NCBI RefSeq assembly: GCF_037138995.1
Contig: NZ_JBAXHI010000001.1
Coordinates: 207,622 to 271,621 of the forward strand
Reading direction: 5' to 3'
DNA from: Chlorohelix sp037138995
GTDB lineage: Bacteria > Chloroflexota > Chloroflexia > Chloroheliales > Chloroheliaceae
DNA length: 64,000 nt
A program made the position numbers and the translations under genes. The notes under the pieces were generated by a model. It had not been told where the DNA came from. It saw nothing but the letters and a program-made list of their open reading frames with translations, and searched no databases. Positions 26,220 to 35,676 of the stretch are shown in pieces; the stretch's first letter is position 1, and the number at the start of each line of letters is the position of its first letter.

Positions 26220-27539
26220 TTAGCGGTTTACGATTTCCTCAGAGCCGTCTGATTTGAAGGCTTTTACTACCGTACCGGAGTTGGCAGGAGCATACTGTTT
26301 CTCTTGCCCATTGACCAGTAGTTTAACCGATACGGGTCTGCCGAGAACTATTTCTATCTTGTCCTTACCTTCAAAAGATATGGTTTTGCCTTTCACCAAT
26401 TCATTCATAGTAGATTTATCATCTACCCACACTTGCACCCAGCTACCGTCATTATCTACTACCACTTCCAACTTTACTGGCGGTTTGGTTGGAGCAGTTA
26501 CTGCGATTGTAGCGGCTTCAGTTGTAGTAGGCGCTGCCGAGCCTAACACTATTCTGGCAACTACCGTTGGATTAGGCACTATCGTCGTTGTCACTGCAAT
26601 AGCGGTAGGTTTTACCATCTGGGTGTTACTAACAGCAACCGGAGTTCCCGCGATTGGCGTTACCGTTGGGGCTGAGTACACATTATGCGTTGCAGTAGCA
26701 GCCAACCTATCATTAGTAGGCGGTACAGCTACGCCCCGTAATAGCAACAAGGTTGCCGCTGCAAAGATAATTAACACTGCCAATAAGGGCATAAAATTTG
26801 GAATATAGAAAGCTGGTTTATTTAGCGGCGCCATAGCGGGTTTAAGCACATAGCGACCGGGTTGTCTCAGCATGCTTGTGGTGTGCTTAGGTCTCACCGA
26901 CAAAAGTGCTTGCGAGGCGATAGGTTTCGAGAAAGTAACTTCGGGAATCACAATCGGTTGTGGTTCTACTACGGTTACTTCTACTGTCCCTACCTTTTCA
27001 ACTTCCGTTTCAACTGCTACTTTGTTGCTTTCGGTGATTACAACTTCAGGCTTGCTTTCACGCTTTTCCTCAACCACTTCAGCAAGTGCAATTTCAAACT
27101 CTGATTCTTCAGCCGTTACGGCAAGAATCTCAACTGTATCTTTTAATGTTTGATTGTTTGTTTCTACAGGTGTTTGTGCTGTAATGGGGATACTAGGCTC
27201 GGTTAATAGGTGGAGACCACCAGAATCGGCACTTCCTGAATCAGCACTACCAGAGTCAGCAGCATGATAGGGTTCAAGACCCATGGCTACTGCTTCCAAA
27301 AGCTCATCAAAGCTTTGGACTATCTCAGCGCCTTCGAGACCTAAAAAAGCCGCATAATTTTTTAGAAAGCCCCGAATATAAACAGGGGGCGGCAAAACTG
27401 CGTAGTTCTCTTCTTCTAAAGCCTGTAGAAAAGATTGTCGGATTTTGGTAGCCATTTGAGCTTCCAATAGAGTTACGTCTTTTTGCACACGTGCTTGACG
27501 TAACGTCCGACCTATAATTCCCACATAACTAGATGGCAT
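26220..27539 (-). CDS. RodZ-like HTH membrane protein
   Basis: 439 residues from ATG at 27539, which has GGAGG five bases upstream; the longer GTG frame (27551) contains that site. The N-terminal HTH_25 domain (about 1-75) includes GRTLRQARVQKDVTLLEAQMA and YIRGFLKNYAAFLGL. A Thr/Val/Glu-rich linker includes a perfect short repeat (GSADSGSADSGG). One membrane helix is at about 245-266. A Thr/Ala/Pro-rich spacer precedes a C-terminal DUF4115 domain (LEVVVDNDGSWVQVWVD). This matches RodZ, which links MreB to the cell wall machinery, but mreB is not in the window, and the family also includes general HTH membrane sensors. Confidence 0.82.
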   Translation of the reverse strand: MPSSYVGIIGRTLRQARVQKDVTLLEAQMATKIRQSFLQALEEENYAVLPPPVYIRGFLKNYAAFLGLEGAEIVQSFDELLEAVAMGLEPYHAADSGSADSGSADSGGLHLLTEPSIPITAQTPVETNNQTLKDTVEILAVTAEESEFEIALAEVVEEKRESKPEVVITESNKVAVETEVEKVGTVEVTVVEPQPIVIPEVTFSKPIASQALLSVRPKHTTSMLRQPGRYVLKPAMAPLNKPAFYIPNFMPLLAVLIIFAAATLLLLRGVAVPPTNDRLAATATHNVYSAPTVTPIAGTPVAVSNTQMVKPTAIAVTTTIVPNPTVVARIVLGSAAPTTTEAATIAVTAPTKPPVKLEVVVDNDGSWVQVWVDDKSTMNELVKGKTISFEGKDKIEIVLGRPVSVKLLVNGQEKQYAPANSGTVVKAFKSDGSEEIVNR

Positions 27540-27828
27540 ACATTCCTCCACCGCTCGACGGCAGGATACCTATGCCAGAACCACTATTATCTTTTGAAGT
27601 ACTCAAGTTCTCGCTAACTCCTGCAAATCGACCCATTTCATTCAGCCATACATTGATGGTGAGATATTACTAACGACCCCACACAGTGATAAGCACTGGC
27701 TTATCTTACTCGGCTGAAGAAAAACATAAAAATACTCAGAGCAGTACTTGAGAAACCCTTTCTTCTACATTTACATCTCATTAGATTATATATACCACAT
27801 AATTTTAATCGGTGCAAATTTAGTTTTA

Positions 27829-28908
27829 TTAGCGTGGCAAATATGCAGTGCCGCGCTTGTCCCCAAACTTCATAAGGTAGTTTTTATCTACTAAGCCTAG
27901 CAAATCGGTACGTGCGGTTTCTTCGGTAATATCCGGGTTTATAGCGCGATAATCCCGGTTAGTCAGTCTGCCTCGTTCGCGGGCATAGAGCAAGCCTCGC
28001 GCCTGTCTTTCGTTTAAGCCAGACCGCATAAGGGCAAAAAATTCAGGTCTCAGCGAATCGCTTATCTCAAAAAGTGGAGCAAGTTCTGGCTTTGGCTCGG
28101 CTTTACGGTTTTCAGTTTCAACAAAGATGCGTGCGGGTAGGTAGGCAGTAAATGAATCTGCATCGCTGCTGAAGGTTGGGGGCGCACTGCCAAGTTCTGC
28201 TAACTCACGTCGCATTCGTAATATGCCCGTTCCCATTTCTTCTACCAATCTTAATTCATACATGATGCGGGCGAGCAGTGGATTACGGCTATAACGTTTT
28301 TTGCCCAAATTCTCTAAAGTTACCGGACCTGCCAGACCGCCGGGGCTTTCCACTTCCAGCCTGTCATCGAACATGCGTATCGAAATTTTCTGCCCGCTTA
28401 TGCTGTAATCGCGATGCGCCACCGCATTGGTGATTGCTTCGCGAACTGCTACGGGCGGGTATTCGGGTATATCCTCTCGGTAAAGCCCTTGAATTGGGCT
28501 TGTCACCTTCATGTTGCGTAGCACAAAACGCGAGGCTTCCTCAATTATTTTATCAAGCGTACCGGACACTTCCACCCTGTCGATAATTATGCCTGTTACA
28601 TCTTGTCCTTTGAAACGGGCTAATTTCATGTTCGCCTGTGGCAGATAAAGCTCCACATTTTTCCCGAAGATTAGCAGCGCCGCGGTGATGGGGTGTAGCG
28701 TTCCATTCTCGTCTTTGGTTAGTCCTAGTTCGAGAAGCCTTTCGCTGCGGTTCAATCGGAAGGGTGCGCCGCTTTGCTCAGCCAGCTTGTGCAGGTAAGC
28801 ATCTATTTTTTCGAAATCAAGCTCGTCTAGAGTCGCGTTAAGCACAAGGCGACTTTCTGAACTCTCATTCTCTTCCCGATTTTGTTTGATTGCTTTTTTT
28901 TCAGCCAT
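27829..28908 (-). CDS. RecG-like ATP-binding regulator lacking the AlbA domain
   Basis: 359 residues. The central HATPase_c_4 region has the family block VREAITNAVAHRDYS (ATP-binding asparagine), then RMFDDRLEVESPGGL and LARIMYELRLVEEMGTGILRMR; a C-terminal winged-helix part follows (LNERQARGLLYARERGRLTNRDYRAIN). Usual family members begin with an AlbA_2/Schlafen-like domain of about 130 residues; here only a charged N-terminus (MAEKKAIKQNREEN) is present. A terminator-like hairpin ends only a few bases before the start codon and no ribosome site is visible. Start or completeness is therefore uncertain. Probably a transcription-related protein. Confidence 0.7.
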   Translation of the reverse strand: MAEKKAIKQNREENESSESRLVLNATLDELDFEKIDAYLHKLAEQSGAPFRLNRSERLLELGLTKDENGTLHPITAALLIFGKNVELYLPQANMKLARFKGQDVTGIIIDRVEVSGTLDKIIEEASRFVLRNMKVTSPIQGLYREDIPEYPPVAVREAITNAVAHRDYSISGQKISIRMFDDRLEVESPGGLAGPVTLENLGKKRYSRNPLLARIMYELRLVEEMGTGILRMRRELAELGSAPPTFSSDADSFTAYLPARIFVETENRKAEPKPELAPLFEISDSLRPEFFALMRSGLNERQARGLLYARERGRLTNRDYRAINPDITEETARTDLLGLVDKNYLMKFGDKRGTAYLPR

Positions 28909-28911
28909 ATA

Positions 28912-28948
28912 AAAATTTAAAAGCGTAGCCTTATATTACCAACTACGC
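28912..28948 (-). terminator. Terminator after the GH18 gene
   Basis: GCGTAG / CTACGC stem with a 14-nt loop, followed on the minus strand by TTTTAAATTTTT. It abuts the start codon of the next gene (28908), leaving almost no room for a separate promoter and leader. Confidence 0.65.
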
Positions 28949-28981
28949 CTTGCTTAAAGCTGTAGAAATTGCTGAAATCCT

Positions 28982-30646
28982 CTAGGTTTCAGCGCGTAGC
29001 CAGCCGTAATCTTTCATAATCTGATTGCCGAGCAAGCCCAGCAATACTTCGTAGCGAGTCCCTTTATTTTCAGGATGATACTCAAAGCGGTTACGCTCGA
29101 AATATTGCACTGTGTAGGTTTTCCCATCGGTAGGGCTGCTTTCCTGAAATTCCTCACTGATTGGGTAGCCATAAATTTCCAGCCCGCCATTTTTCAGCCA
29201 ATATTGCAGGAAGCCATAGCTCAGGCTATGTCCTGTTTGTGGGATGTACCACACATCCGCTCTGCTCTGGAAAGGCGATAAAGCCTTAAAGGGCGCTTCT
29301 TCCGAGCGCCCTGTGGTTACTTGTCTTCCTAATAAGCCTAGCTGTACCTCGAAGGGCGTACCTTTCAAGTCCGGGTGATATTCAAAACGCGCCCGCTCGA
29401 AATATTGTACCACGTAATCTTTCCCATCCGAAGGGTTGCGTTCGAGAAATTCCTCAGTCCAAGGATAGCCGAACTGTGCCAACCCACCGTTTTTATCCCA
29501 GTAAATTTTGAACTGTCCACCTAAGCTGTGTCCGGTCTGTGCGAAATAAGTTCTATCCGGTTTGCTGGCGAATGCCGCAATGGGGTTGGTCGGCAAAGTG
29601 AAGCTGCGGACTACGGGCCAAAAGCTTGCTCCTTCTTGACCAAGCCTCCATGCTGCAAAACCGGCTAAATTATTTTTCTTCAGCAAATCGAGCTTGGCTT
29701 GTAGGGAGCGAGGGTTCTGAAACCACATGCGATGTGCTTCTCCGTTGTCGCTATAATCTGCGAAAGCTTCTTGCACTGTTTCGTCATACCCGGTTGTGCC
29801 TTTAAACTTACGTATTGTATCCTGAGTGTCGTCAAAGCTCCGTGCGGTCGCAAAGCCGCCTTTGCTGACATTCCAATCATAGCCATAAAATGGCACGCCC
29901 AACATAACCTTACCGGGACCTAATTGGCTGGAAGCAAACGCCACCACCGAGCTTGACCAGTTTATCGGCGCAACCGGTCCGTCCGAACCGCCCCGATAAT
30001 GATAGTCGTAAACCATGATAACGGCTAAATCTAGGTAGGGTGCAAGCGAAGCATAATCATATACCCCACCGAAGCCGGTAGTCACATCGCGCGTTTTGGA
30101 AACCAGCGCGGCGGTTGTGAGTTTGTTCTTAGCTTTGAGGCGTGCATAAAGTTGCCCCATAAAATTGGTGAACTGAGGACGATCTGTGGCATTGAGATTT
30201 TCAAAATCTATATGGATACCATCATAACCGTTGGTATTTACTAGCCCCTCGATTTGGTCAATAATGCGCTTAACCTGCGCCGGGTCATTGATTACTTTGG
30301 TGAAATCATCCAGTACAGTGGCGCTGTTTTGAATGGTCGGAATCACCCGTACGCCTTTGCTTTTTGCTAGGTTGGTTACTTCCGCCTGATCGGTACCGAT
30401 TAGAGAGCCATCGGGGCGCAAGTTGAAATAAACCGGCGAAATAATATTGAGCGAACCGATATTATTGCGAACCGATTCAAGCGATACAGGGGTTTTTACG
30501 TAGTAGCCCCAGCGCAACATTGCGGTTAAGGGGGTTGTTGTCTGTGCCTGAACTGGGTTTGTCTGCTGTGTCAGGTTAAAAAAGCCTACTGCCAGCAATA
30601 ATGAAATTATTGACAGTAGCATTGCCTTGAATTTGAAAGTCATCAA
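28982..30646 (-). CDS. Secreted GH18-like protein with two C-terminal repeats
   Basis: 554 residues. Signal peptide with a helix at 8-25 and probable cleavage near VQAQ (33-36). A GH18 (chitinase-like, YaaH/SleL-like) TIM barrel follows with DGIHIDFE (142-149); E149 is the expected acid. The second Asp of DGxDxDxE is His here, as is tolerated in YaaH-type members. Two tandem units (about 362-455 and 458-548) end the protein, each with TGHSL...YW...GGL...GYP..EEF...DGK.Y.VQYFER.RFEYHP...LGLLG. Similar units recur in Chloroflexota exoproteins, probably for cell-wall or polysaccharide binding. Confidence 0.85.
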   Translation of the reverse strand: MMTFKFKAMLLSIISLLLAVGFFNLTQQTNPVQAQTTTPLTAMLRWGYYVKTPVSLESVRNNIGSLNIISPVYFNLRPDGSLIGTDQAEVTNLAKSKGVRVIPTIQNSATVLDDFTKVINDPAQVKRIIDQIEGLVNTNGYDGIHIDFENLNATDRPQFTNFMGQLYARLKAKNKLTTAALVSKTRDVTTGFGGVYDYASLAPYLDLAVIMVYDYHYRGGSDGPVAPINWSSSVVAFASSQLGPGKVMLGVPFYGYDWNVSKGGFATARSFDDTQDTIRKFKGTTGYDETVQEAFADYSDNGEAHRMWFQNPRSLQAKLDLLKKNNLAGFAAWRLGQEGASFWPVVRSFTLPTNPIAAFASKPDRTYFAQTGHSLGGQFKIYWDKNGGLAQFGYPWTEEFLERNPSDGKDYVVQYFERARFEYHPDLKGTPFEVQLGLLGRQVTTGRSEEAPFKALSPFQSRADVWYIPQTGHSLSYGFLQYWLKNGGLEIYGYPISEEFQESSPTDGKTYTVQYFERNRFEYHPENKGTRYEVLLGLLGNQIMKDYGWLRAET

Positions 30647-30743
30647 TCTTCCCGTAATATGCCTCTCTGAAAAATATAAAAACAGTATTACTTACAATAT
30701 ACTACCACATACTTACAACGTCTTGTAAGGCTGACGGTTTCTT

Positions 30744-32765
30744 TTAGGGACGGCTAAGACGCTCCCGGTGCTTGAGACGGTATTCGGGTACTTCTAGCAT
30801 AGGCGGGCGCTCCCGGTCTTCTATATGGCGCAAATCTAATCGCAAACCTTGTGGACTTAGGTTAATCAGCTTCATGGTGCGATTTACATCATTGGTCAAT
30901 TGCAATTTGTCGCGCTCCTCCAAGCGATTCACAATCACCTGAGTTATGGCAAAAGCCATTTGGCTAAGTGCGCCCAAATCTTGGTTGCGATGGCGGCGCT
31001 CTTTCAAATTGACCTGACCGATGGTAGCCAATCCGAATCTATCCAGAATATCAACAAGGTGTCCGGTTTCTACTCCGTATCCGGTGAAGAATGGTAATTG
31101 CTCAAGACATGTGCGCCTCCCGGCATATTCTCCCGAAAGCGGTTGAATAATACCGCTCAGTTCAGGGAAGAACAGATTGAACAGAGGTCGCACCGTCAAT
31201 TCGGTGACACGCCCACCGCCCGTCTCGTGTATTATGTCGCCTACCTGAATCGGACGGCGGTAATAGCCTTTGACATATTGCAGACGCGCTTCTTTCAGCA
31301 GTGGCCCAACTAGCCCGTAAATAAAGCGCGGGTGCATATTGGTAACATCGGTATCAACCCACGCGATAATATCGCCTTTCAACTGGTAAAGGCTTTTCCA
31401 AAGGGCTTCTCCCTTCCCGCGTCTTATACCCTGCGTTGGCAGGATTTGCTGATGGATGTAAACCGGGATGCCCAATTCGGCGGCAATTTCGCGGGTACGA
31501 TCTGTGCTATCGCTGTCTATCAATACAATCTCGTCCAGCAGTTTGTGGCGTACCAGTAGCTCATCCTTGATAGCGTGAATTACATCCCCGATAGTAGCTT
31601 CTTCGTTTAAGGCAGGTAATCCGAGACTGATAGTTAAACCTTGCGCCTTCTTTGCGGCTACCAACCGCTCTACATCTGCGAACTCATCTGCATCAAAGGT
31701 ATTTTCGGCGAACCATTTATCTACCAATTCCGATACAAATTCATCGCTTGCGCTACGCGCTTGGAACTGCTGCTTCCTGCGCTGAAGCCGCGCAAAGTAG
31801 AAATCTTGGGGCGCACCTGCTCTGACCACTATTACGCCGGGTTTGCGTGCTTCATGCTCGTTTTGAGCTAATACTGCCCGCGCCACCGGACCGAAAGGAT
31901 TTTGGAGTATTGCTTCAGTACGGGCAGGTGTCAAATTAGCAGTCGCGCCCAACAAAATCAGGTCGTGATTTTTCGCTTCCTGTACAATTGCTTCCTGTAC
32001 ATTCTGGCTGGCAACCTGCTTGCGCTTGATACGGTTGTAATTGCGATTGCCCCGCCCTAATACCGCATACGCCGATTCTTCTAGTTCCTCATCCAGATAA
32101 CCTTCATCCCCTTCTTGAATGAATCTTGAAACATGCAGCAAGGTTATGTTACCGTCATTGCGTTCGGCGATACCGGAAGCCAGCCTTAACGCCAGTTCGG
32201 CAAAAGGTCCACCGCGGGCTGCCAGCAACATATTGCGGCTACTACTTACATCTACCCCCGGTCCTATTATTGCTAGGTCGCACAAGGGACGGCGCAAAAT
32301 ATCTTCAAGCGGGGAACGTGCGGTTGTACCCGCTATATCGCTTTCAAACCATCTTGAGCCAAGCAATAGCAGGGTTACTTGTCTTTCCAGAATCACATCA
32401 TTTAATTCCTGCGTCAACGTGTTGGCGGCACATACCCGCACTACCGTCCGCAATTCAGGCAACTCATTAAGGTTATACCCGGCGGTAACTTCACCTACTA
32501 CTTCATTCAGCAAGGTGCGCTGATACTGGGCGGGTAGCGCCCCTTCGCTCAGGCTTTGCCCCTCTGGAATTGGTACTAACCCCAACAAAGTGATGGCGCT
32601 GGCTTTCAGACCAGCGGCAATCTCCAGACTTGCCCGGAAAAGCCGTTTCATCTGCTCGCGCTCCGCTTTGCTGGCTTCTACTCTTTCTTCCAGCGCCAGT
32701 AGCACATGGTATTTTTCGCTGCTACTCTCGTTCTTGCTGGCATTTATTTGTAAATTTGAAATCAT
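30744..32765 (-). CDS. Glucosyl-3-phosphoglycerate synthase fused to two Usp domains
   Basis: 673 residues from ATG at 32765 (GGTGA five bases upstream; overlaps the previous stop closely). Two universal stress protein domains (about 18-165 and 175-320) precede a GT-A glycosyltransferase (about 370-670) with GLPALNEEATIG, LIDSDSTD, GKGEALW and the metal-binding WVDTDVTN (DTD near 471-473). The GT part matches GpgS, which moves glucose from NDP-glucose to 3-phosphoglycerate, the first step to glucosylglycerate. No phosphatase (GpgP) gene is adjacent. It follows a GT4 gene and shares an operon with it. Confidence 0.85.
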   Translation of the reverse strand: MISNLQINASKNESSSEKYHVLLALEERVEASKAEREQMKRLFRASLEIAAGLKASAITLLGLVPIPEGQSLSEGALPAQYQRTLLNEVVGEVTAGYNLNELPELRTVVRVCAANTLTQELNDVILERQVTLLLLGSRWFESDIAGTTARSPLEDILRRPLCDLAIIGPGVDVSSSRNMLLAARGGPFAELALRLASGIAERNDGNITLLHVSRFIQEGDEGYLDEELEESAYAVLGRGNRNYNRIKRKQVASQNVQEAIVQEAKNHDLILLGATANLTPARTEAILQNPFGPVARAVLAQNEHEARKPGVIVVRAGAPQDFYFARLQRRKQQFQARSASDEFVSELVDKWFAENTFDADEFADVERLVAAKKAQGLTISLGLPALNEEATIGDVIHAIKDELLVRHKLLDEIVLIDSDSTDRTREIAAELGIPVYIHQQILPTQGIRRGKGEALWKSLYQLKGDIIAWVDTDVTNMHPRFIYGLVGPLLKEARLQYVKGYYRRPIQVGDIIHETGGGRVTELTVRPLFNLFFPELSGIIQPLSGEYAGRRTCLEQLPFFTGYGVETGHLVDILDRFGLATIGQVNLKERRHRNQDLGALSQMAFAITQVIVNRLEERDKLQLTNDVNRTMKLINLSPQGLRLDLRHIEDRERPPMLEVPEYRLKHRERLSRP

Positions 32766-32769
32766 TTTA

Positions 32770-34032
32770 TCACCGTAAAAGCGTAATAATTTGTCGTTCG
32801 AAAATTCCATCCCAACTAAAATTTAATATTGCTTCACGTCTAAGTTGGTAAAGCGGATTTTGAGTCAGCCCTTCTATTATCTTCCCTGCGATTATTTCCG
32901 GTTTTTCATCCGGTGCAAAACAAGTGGCGTAATTGCCAACCAATTGGCGAAGCGGTGGTATATCGCTACAAAAAATCGGCAATCTTGCCAACGCCGCCTC
33001 CAGAATGGGGATACCAAAACCTTCCTGTGCGCTAGGAAACAATAACGCATCGCAATACCTATACAGGTCAGCCACAACACTATCACTTACCGCTCTAGGT
33101 TTCTTCTCATCATCCTGCCAACGTTCTACCAGAAAAATAGTTTCGTCCTTGATACTTTCTTTATCCCGCAGCGCGAATAATTCGCGAACATACTCATCAT
33201 TGCGGATATTGTGCGGTCCCGGTGGTCCGGTAACAATCAAGCGCGGGTTTTGACCGAGTTCTTTTAGCCTAGCCGTAACCATTATAGCCGTTTCAATGTT
33301 TTTCCGGCGGGTTATACGCGAAGGTAACAATAATAAAAGCGCTCCTTCACGCCTTGCTGCGCTTATACCGCTCTGCTCTAGCAGTTCGCTGGTTTCTTCG
33401 CCAATCGCTAGGAAATCTTCCAATCCAATCCCATTAGGCGCTATTAACACTTGCTCTGGGGTTAGCGCTGGCATAAAAATTTCACATAGGCTTTGTTGTC
33501 TCTGTGCCGAGACTGTTACATAGCTGACCTGTGCTACAGGCTGTTTTAGCATATTCCAAGGGTATCTTTCAAAAAGAACACTTTTATATAATGGGTCTGC
33601 CCATGCAAGGTCATGAGTCCAACCTATAAATTTAACTTTGAGGTTTTCGGCTGCTTTTATCAAAGCTAAACTGAGCGGCAAGTTTTTGTGCATGGTGAAG
33701 GCATTGTGAACTATGCAAAAATCGAAGCCTTCCAATAATTCTAACAAACGGCGGTAAGCTTCACGGGCATATACTTCAAAATCGGTAGGGACTTTGCCTT
33801 CATCCAATGCGCGGTTTATTTGGAGAAGTCTGTCATTTTTGCTGTCAAAGAGTGGTTCGATGATGGTTTGTACATCCTGAGAGGAGAATTGCTTGTCAGA
33901 CCCGCGCCCTGCCAGTATAGTGACAGGATAACCGCGTGCTGCAAACAACCTTGCATGCGCTGCCATTACTGACTCCACCCCACCCACCACCGGAGGGCAA
34001 GTGTAATGAAGCATCGCTACTTTAGCTTGCAC
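32770..34032 (-). CDS. Glycosyltransferase family 4
   Basis: 420 residues. GT-B fold: N-terminal MLHYTCPPVVGGVESVMAAHARLF (two pieces) with the GG(V) loop, C-terminal RITRRKNIETAIMV, then the donor-binding LLFPSAQEGFGIPILEA with the EX7E-type glutamates. It retains the usual features of retaining sucrose/trehalose-type GT4 enzymes; the acceptor is unknown. Its stop lies five bases before the GpgS start, so the two probably act together. Confidence 0.85.
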   Translation of the reverse strand: MQAKVAMLHYTCPPVVGGVESVMAAHARLFAARGYPVTILAGRGSDKQFSSQDVQTIIEPLFDSKNDRLLQINRALDEGKVPTDFEVYAREAYRRLLELLEGFDFCIVHNAFTMHKNLPLSLALIKAAENLKVKFIGWTHDLAWADPLYKSVLFERYPWNMLKQPVAQVSYVTVSAQRQQSLCEIFMPALTPEQVLIAPNGIGLEDFLAIGEETSELLEQSGISAARREGALLLLLPSRITRRKNIETAIMVTARLKELGQNPRLIVTGPPGPHNIRNDEYVRELFALRDKESIKDETIFLVERWQDDEKKPRAVSDSVVADLYRYCDALLFPSAQEGFGIPILEAALARLPIFCSDIPPLRQLVGNYATCFAPDEKPEIIAGKIIEGLTQNPLYQLRREAILNFSWDGIFERQIITLLR

Positions 34033-34190
34033 TATTCGCTTTTCCTTCCGCGAACCCGTTTATCCGGGAATAATAATCTATATTAGAAAGATTAAATCCT
34101 TTCTAATTATAGCTATATAACTTGTATTATGCATTCGGAAATTCCAATGAAACAAGTGGTACTTTAGGATATTTCTTTATGAAAGAAAAT

Positions 34191-34213
34191 GAGTCCGGTG
34201 TGTGACCGAACTC
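34191..34213 (-). terminator. Possible terminator downstream of the methyltransferase gene
   Basis: GAGTTCGGT / ACCGGACTC (one wobble) with a 5-nt loop, followed on the minus strand by ATTTTCTTT. It lies about 285 bases beyond the stop codon of the nearest gene upstream on that strand. Confidence 0.5.
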
Positions 34214-34384
34214 ACTTCTGTGTTGGGTATGTTAAGGGTCAAAGTGCAGACATTATTTTCAATATATCAGTTTGATAGCCATAAATAAACAGTGCGTTTA
34301 CCTTGTAAGAACGCGCTAGAATTTGTTCAGGCGAGTCGGAAAATTTAAGTACAACTCCAGTAGAAATTTGTATTACTAACAAGT

Positions 34385-34460
34385 AAATTTGTTACACTCG
34401 TATTGTAACAATTTCCGCACAAATTTTACAAGGGAGAATAGTACCAGGAGTCCTAGTACT
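34385..34460. repeat. Two palindromes in the 34033-34497 gap
   Basis: AAATTTGTTACA / TGTAACAATTT around 7 bases (34385-34414, one bulge) and a 21-base near-perfect palindrome centred on AGGAGTCCT (34440-34460). The remaining 465-base gap holds no gene with a ribosome site. They could be operators or recombination sites; no repressor gene is adjacent. Confidence 0.45.
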
Positions 34461-34497
34461 TAATGGTTGGTTTTTTAAATCACATAGCCATAAAGTA

Positions 34498-35676
34498 CTA
34501 ATTGCATATTACTACACAAGGTTTCCCCATAACTTTGGTAAGTATAATCGTTAGTTCTCGCGTGCCTTTCAAGTTCAGGGCATGTTCGAGGAATTGAGGG
34601 TCAATTGGCGAGCCGCGCTTTTTCACCACCACCTTTCCGGTGTCAAGCTCTTGCAAGCGGCGGTTCAGCTTCTTCAAGTTCCAGGGTAGGTATTCAAGCA
34701 CAGGGAAGCGGCGGGCAAAAGGGGTTTCGAGAGCCTCGTTCGAGGTTAAATAGGCAATATCAGGGTCAATTTTGCGGGTAGAACCACCTAAAAGCAAGGC
34801 AAGCTCTTCTACCAGCCCCGCGCGTATCACTGCGCCATCGGGTTCGTACAAGTAGTCGAGCGGTTCACCGCAAGCTATTTCTGGCTTGTTCGTCTGGAAG
34901 GTAAGGGTATGCTTCCCCGGTAACAGCGTAGCCCGGCGGGTAGTTTGGCGAAATTTGCCAAACCATAGCGCCGCTTCTTTTACGTCTCCGTTTTCAGAGA
35001 TAATTTCGACTTCGCAGTCGTATCCAGACAATTCGCTGTAATCCACTCCCGGCGAGATTTTTACTACAATGTCAGGTACTTTTTTAAGCCATTCCCGGAT
35101 TGTCGAAAGCGGCGGTAGATACTGTTCCACCGAAAAAAGACGCTTGCCATTCACACGCCGCCCCGGATCAAAGAAGATTGCTGCAAAGCCCTCCACATCA
35201 AAGCTCTTCACATCTGCCGCACTGAACATGACGCTTACCCCGTTGGCTGCGCAATTAGCTTCCGCCAGCGTAAGGCGCGTTTCTTCCAGATCCACTCCGG
35301 TTACATTGAAATATTGTGCCAGTACCAGCGCATCTCCGCCAATTCCACAGCACAAATCGGCTACAGGCGTATGTTCACTGCAAACCTGTCGCATACGCTC
35401 CACCCGATAGCTTGCCACCGTTTCGCCGGAAGCTTGCTCCAATCCCTCTGGGGTAAAAAACATTTCTGCCGCTTTTTTGAACTTACCAGCTTTGGTAGCT
35501 TTACGGCGCAATAAAGCCTGCTCCACCAACGCTCCTGCCAATTCAGGGGCATAATTTTTACGTAAGCGCATCAAAACTGCCAGTTGGTTATTTTCGTTCA
35601 GTTCTTCGAGTTCAAGGTTGGCAAGCGCGGCTCTACCCTTTTCGCTAACCAGAAAGCGGGCAACTTCAGGGGTCAT
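34498..35676 (-). CDS. THUMP-like SAM-dependent methyltransferase
   Basis: 392 residues from ATG at 35676, which overlaps the preceding stop as ATGA; a TTG-initiated frame begins at 35691. A helical N-terminal part is followed by a Rossmann methyltransferase fold with VADLCCGIGGDALVLA (motif I), TGVDLEETRL (motif II) and AIFFDPGRR (motif IV). The C-terminal third resembles the THUMP-like domain. An RNA substrate is likely by family but not shown. Coupled to the GalT-like gene. Confidence 0.78.
   Translation of the reverse strand: MTPEVARFLVSEKGRAALANLELEELNENNQLAVLMRLRKNYAPELAGALVEQALLRRKATKAGKFKKAAEMFFTPEGLEQASGETVASYRVERMRQVCSEHTPVADLCCGIGGDALVLAQYFNVTGVDLEETRLTLAEANCAANGVSVMFSAADVKSFDVEGFAAIFFDPGRRVNGKRLFSVEQYLPPLSTIREWLKKVPDIVVKISPGVDYSELSGYDCEVEIISENGDVKEAALWFGKFRQTTRRATLLPGKHTLTFQTNKPEIACGEPLDYLYEPDGAVIRAGLVEELALLLGGSTRKIDPDIAYLTSNEALETPFARRFPVLEYLPWNLKKLNRRLQELDTGKVVVKKRGSPIDPQFLEHALNLKGTRELTIILTKVMGKPCVVICN

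Noticed and set aside
27215..27265. Short GSADS repeat in the rodZ-like gene as a phase-variation tract
   Set aside because: Three in-frame copies in a disordered linker; changes would keep the frame and it is far from any switch.
29900..30250. Loss of GH18 activity because DGxDxDxE has His at the second Asp
   Set aside because: The catalytic Glu and the preceding Asp are present, and YaaH/SleL-type relatives vary at that position.
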